This document shows positions 62,057 through 64,000 of a stretch of 64,000 bases of DNA, one piece after another (the stretch's first letter is position 1; each line of letters opens with the position of its first letter). Source of the DNA: CBDBZL01 sp031399025 (GTDB lineage Bacteria; Pseudomonadota; Alphaproteobacteria; Sphingomonadales; Sphingomonadaceae). The notes below the pieces were generated by a model, which worked only from the letters and a program-made list of their open reading frames with translations, made no database searches and was not told the origin of the DNA. The stretch spans positions 17,695 through 81,694 of the forward strand of contig JANNOJ010000063.1 in assembly GCA_031399025.1 (NCBI GenBank). Direction: 5' to 3'. A program made the position numbers and the translations under genes.

Positions 62057-63832
62057 GTGGCAAAGCCGACCATCAGTGTCATCAACAGCCGGGCCCGATT
62101 GCTCGGATGCAACAGGCAGGGGTGTTCGCGATTGTCCTTCCTTCTGTCTGCGCCGGCGCTGATCGAACTTGCCTTGGTGGCGACGCTGCTGCTGGCTGCC
62201 TGGTTGCTGCCGGCCGCGACCATCCGCCGGCTCGCGGCGGCCGAGACCCGCGCGCTCCGCCTGCCGACCTCGCTCGGCATGCAGCTGGCCTTCATCGGCC
62301 TGTTCGCGGTGCTCATCCGGGCCGCCTTCCTGCCGTGGCTCGGGCCGCCGGTGCCGCTGATCCCCGACGAATACAGCCTGCTGCTCCAGGCGCAGACCTT
62401 CATGGAATGGCGGCTCGCCAACCCGACCCACCCGTTCTGGCAGCACTTCCAGGCGATGCACGTCAACCAGGTGCCGGCCTATGCCTCGATGTACTTTCCA
62501 GGGCGCGGCCTGCCGCTGGCGCTTGGCTTGCTGCTGGCCGACGAGCCGTGGCTCGGCATCTGGGCCAGCTTCGTCCTGTTCGCCATGGGCACGGTGTGGA
62601 TGCTGCGCGGCTGGGTCGGACCCAAGGCCGCGCTGGCCGGCGGCATGCTGGTCGTCCTGCGGCTGGGAGCCGGGAGCTATTGGGTCAATTCCTATTGGGG
62701 GGGCGCCTTGACCGCATTTGGCGCCATGCTGGTGTTCGGTGCGTTGCCGCGGCTCATCCGCCGGCCGAGCTGGGGGGGCGGAATCGTGCTGGGCCTTGGC
62801 GCCATGATCCTGCTGATCACGCGCCCGTTCGAGGGCGGCGCCTTGTGCGCGGCGCTCGGCCTGTTCTTCGGGCCGCGGCTGCTCAAGACGGGCCTGGCGA
62901 ATGTCGGGCGGTTCGCCGCGCGCGCCGGCCTCCCGCTCGCCGCCGGTGTCGCCCTCGGCGGCGGGTTCATCCTGCAGTACAACGAAGCGACCACTGGCGA
63001 TCCGTTGCTCACCCCCTACGCGGTGAACCGCGAACAATATGCGTCGGTGCCCGCATTCCTCATCCAGGCGCCGGTCGATCGCCAGCCACCGTCCGATCAA
63101 CTGCCCGGCTACTTCGAAGCAGTGTACGAGGTCGAATCGGAAAACTACTTCGCCGCCAGGCGCTCGCTGGGCGAACTGATCAGCTTCGAGGTCGTGAAGA
63201 TCCGCCTCGCGGGTGCGTTCTACATCGGCTTTGCCATGGCTCTGCCGTTTCTGATCGGCCTGTGGGTGTCGCGACGCGACCTGCCGGTCGTCGGCACGGC
63301 GATCGTGGTGTTCGCCAATCACCTGCTCACCAGCTGGCACTTCCCCCATTATGCCGCCCCGCTGTTTCCGGTGTTTCTGCTCATCACCATACGGGGGCTG
63401 GTGGTGCTGGGCCGCTGGTCGGTGCAGGACCGGCCGGCCGGCTACCTCTATTCGCGCGGCGCCTTCATCGCCGCGGCCAGCCCCAATCTGCTTCTGGCGC
63501 TTCACCTGACCACGGGTTGGCCCAAGGATATCAACAATTCCTGGAACGAGGCCTGCTGCGCCGTGCGCCAGACCAGCGAACACGAACAATTACGCGACCG
63601 GCTGGTCCGATCCCCGGGCCAGGACCTGGTCCTGGTCAAGCACAACGAGTTCTTCCTGCCCTATGGCGACATCGTGTACAACGAGCCGGACATCGATCGG
63701 GCGGCAGTCGTCTTCGCCCATAGCCTGTCCGAACCAGCCGACGCACGCCTGCTGGACTATTTCGCCGATCGGCGGCTCTGGCGGCTGGAGTTCACCGCCG
63801 GCGGCTACTCGCTCGAGCCGCTGGTCCGCTAG
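62057..63832 (+). CDS. GT-C-like polytopic membrane protein, probable glycosyltransferase
   Basis: About 590 residues with ten or more membrane segments. After the first helices the extracytoplasmic loop has IPDEYSLLLQAQTFMEWRLANP, a DE motif where GT-C enzymes bind the metal and the polyprenyl-phosphate sugar, followed by HPFWQHFQAMHVNQ. Helices then run to about residue 450, with a soluble C-terminal domain. The start is uncertain: GTG 62057 or a later codon near 62132; the earlier frame crosses a noncoding hairpin. It is divergent from the UbiA-HAD-GtrA operon, which could provide its donor. Confidence 0.75.
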   Translation: MAKPTISVINSRARLLGCNRQGCSRLSFLLSAPALIELALVATLLLAAWLLPAATIRRLAAAETRALRLPTSLGMQLAFIGLFAVLIRAAFLPWLGPPVPLIPDEYSLLLQAQTFMEWRLANPTHPFWQHFQAMHVNQVPAYASMYFPGRGLPLALGLLLADEPWLGIWASFVLFAMGTVWMLRGWVGPKAALAGGMLVVLRLGAGSYWVNSYWGGALTAFGAMLVFGALPRLIRRPSWGGGIVLGLGAMILLITRPFEGGALCAALGLFFGPRLLKTGLANVGRFAARAGLPLAAGVALGGGFILQYNEATTGDPLLTPYAVNREQYASVPAFLIQAPVDRQPPSDQLPGYFEAVYEVESENYFAARRSLGELISFEVVKIRLAGAFYIGFAMALPFLIGLWVSRRDLPVVGTAIVVFANHLLTSWHFPHYAAPLFPVFLLITIRGLVVLGRWSVQDRPAGYLYSRGAFIAAASPNLLLALHLTTGWPKDINNSWNEACCAVRQTSEHEQLRDRLVRSPGQDLVLVKHNEFFLPYGDIVYNEPDIDRAAVVFAHSLSEPADARLLDYFADRRLWRLEFTAGGYSLEPLVR

Positions 63833-63863
63833 GCTGGCGCGCCGGCGCGGCCGGAGGTTGCCG

Positions 63864-64000
63864 TCAGGACAAATCGGCGAGCGGATTGCTGCAGCCCGCG
63901 ACGTAAGGATCGGCGATCGCAATGAAATTGACTGGGCCACCGGGCGCGGGCGAGAGCAGCAGATCGGTCGAGCGCAGGAAGGTCGTCACCAATATGCGTT
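63864..64000 (-). CDS. C-terminal end of an unknown gene (continues outside window)
   Basis: The minus strand is open from the window edge to a TGA at 63866-63864, giving 44 residues: RILVTTFLRSTDLLLSPAPG, then GPVNFIAIADPYVAGCSNPL and a short tail. The composition looks coding (mixed hydrophobic and polar, few arginines). No family can be named from so little. It converges with the GT-C-like gene, ending 31 bases behind its stop. Confidence 0.45.
   Translation of the reverse strand, partial: RILVTTFLRSTDLLLSPAPGGPVNFIAIADPYVAGCSNPLADLS

Noticed and set aside
61687..62466. Minus-strand frame of 259 codons across the UbiA/GT-C intergenic region
   Set aside because: It reads through a hairpin repeat and into the antisense of the GT-C-like gene; no start signal or family match.

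Overview
The window is about 64 kb of high-GC, densely packed bacterial chromosome, apart from a short AT-richer island near 4.7-6.3 kb. The gene set points to an alphaproteobacterium of the order Sphingomonadales. It includes a MipZ-type division ATPase, a class II fructose-1,6-bisphosphatase, a tonB-exbB-exbD-exbD cluster, a ligase-associated DEXH helicase, and above all a protocatechuate 4,5-cleavage (lig) gene set like that known from Sphingobium. This placement is inference from gene content; no 16S gene is present.

Layout, left to right. (1) 0-4.5 kb: end of pepN, pgeF, then the cytochrome bc1 operon petABC. (2) 4.5-7.2 kb: an accessory island directly behind petC, with a truncated RHS core joined to a low-GC C-terminal tip (apparently frameshifted), a candidate immunity gene, a second displaced RHS fragment and a RelE-like toxin pseudogene. 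(3) 7.2-13 kb: apt, tRNA-Gly, and a tripartite EmrAB/OprM-type efflux operon with a divergent TetR regulator and palindromic operators. (4) 13-21.4 kb: Crp/Fnr regulator, a small HWE-like histidine kinase, panC, mipZ, a J-domain protein, phosphomannomutase, and a YqcI/GntA-DUF1989 pair. (5) 21.6-31 kb: Lhr-type helicase, TonB energisation cluster, homoserine dehydrogenase and glpX. (6) 31-47 kb: mostly housekeeping and cell-envelope genes (alpha/beta hydrolase, prs, hisN-like phosphatase, nadB, S9 peptidase, ABC ATPase, zinc-finger protein, ROK fructokinase) plus several exported proteins of unknown function.

(7) 47-55.3 kb: the catabolic heart. Two divergent operons encode a full route from protocatechuate to central metabolism. 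LigAB opens the ring, LigC oxidises the semialdehyde to 2-pyrone-4,6-dicarboxylate, LigI hydrolyses it, LigU and LigJ isomerise and hydrate oxalomesaconate, and LigK cleaves to pyruvate and oxaloacetate. A DUF2218 gene and a DUF1932-type dehydrogenase are translationally coupled inside this operon and have no assigned step. (8) 55.3-64 kb: an MFS transporter, a transaldolase-family protein, an NDUFA9-like protein, and a UbiA-HAD-GtrA operon divergent from a large GT-C-like membrane protein. This last group resembles part of a polyprenyl-phosphate-pentose (decaprenyl-phosphoribose/arabinose) pathway.

The least expected parts of the window are the scrambled RHS/toxin island behind petC, the UbiA-HAD-GtrA/GT-C locus, and the unassigned genes embedded in the lig operon.
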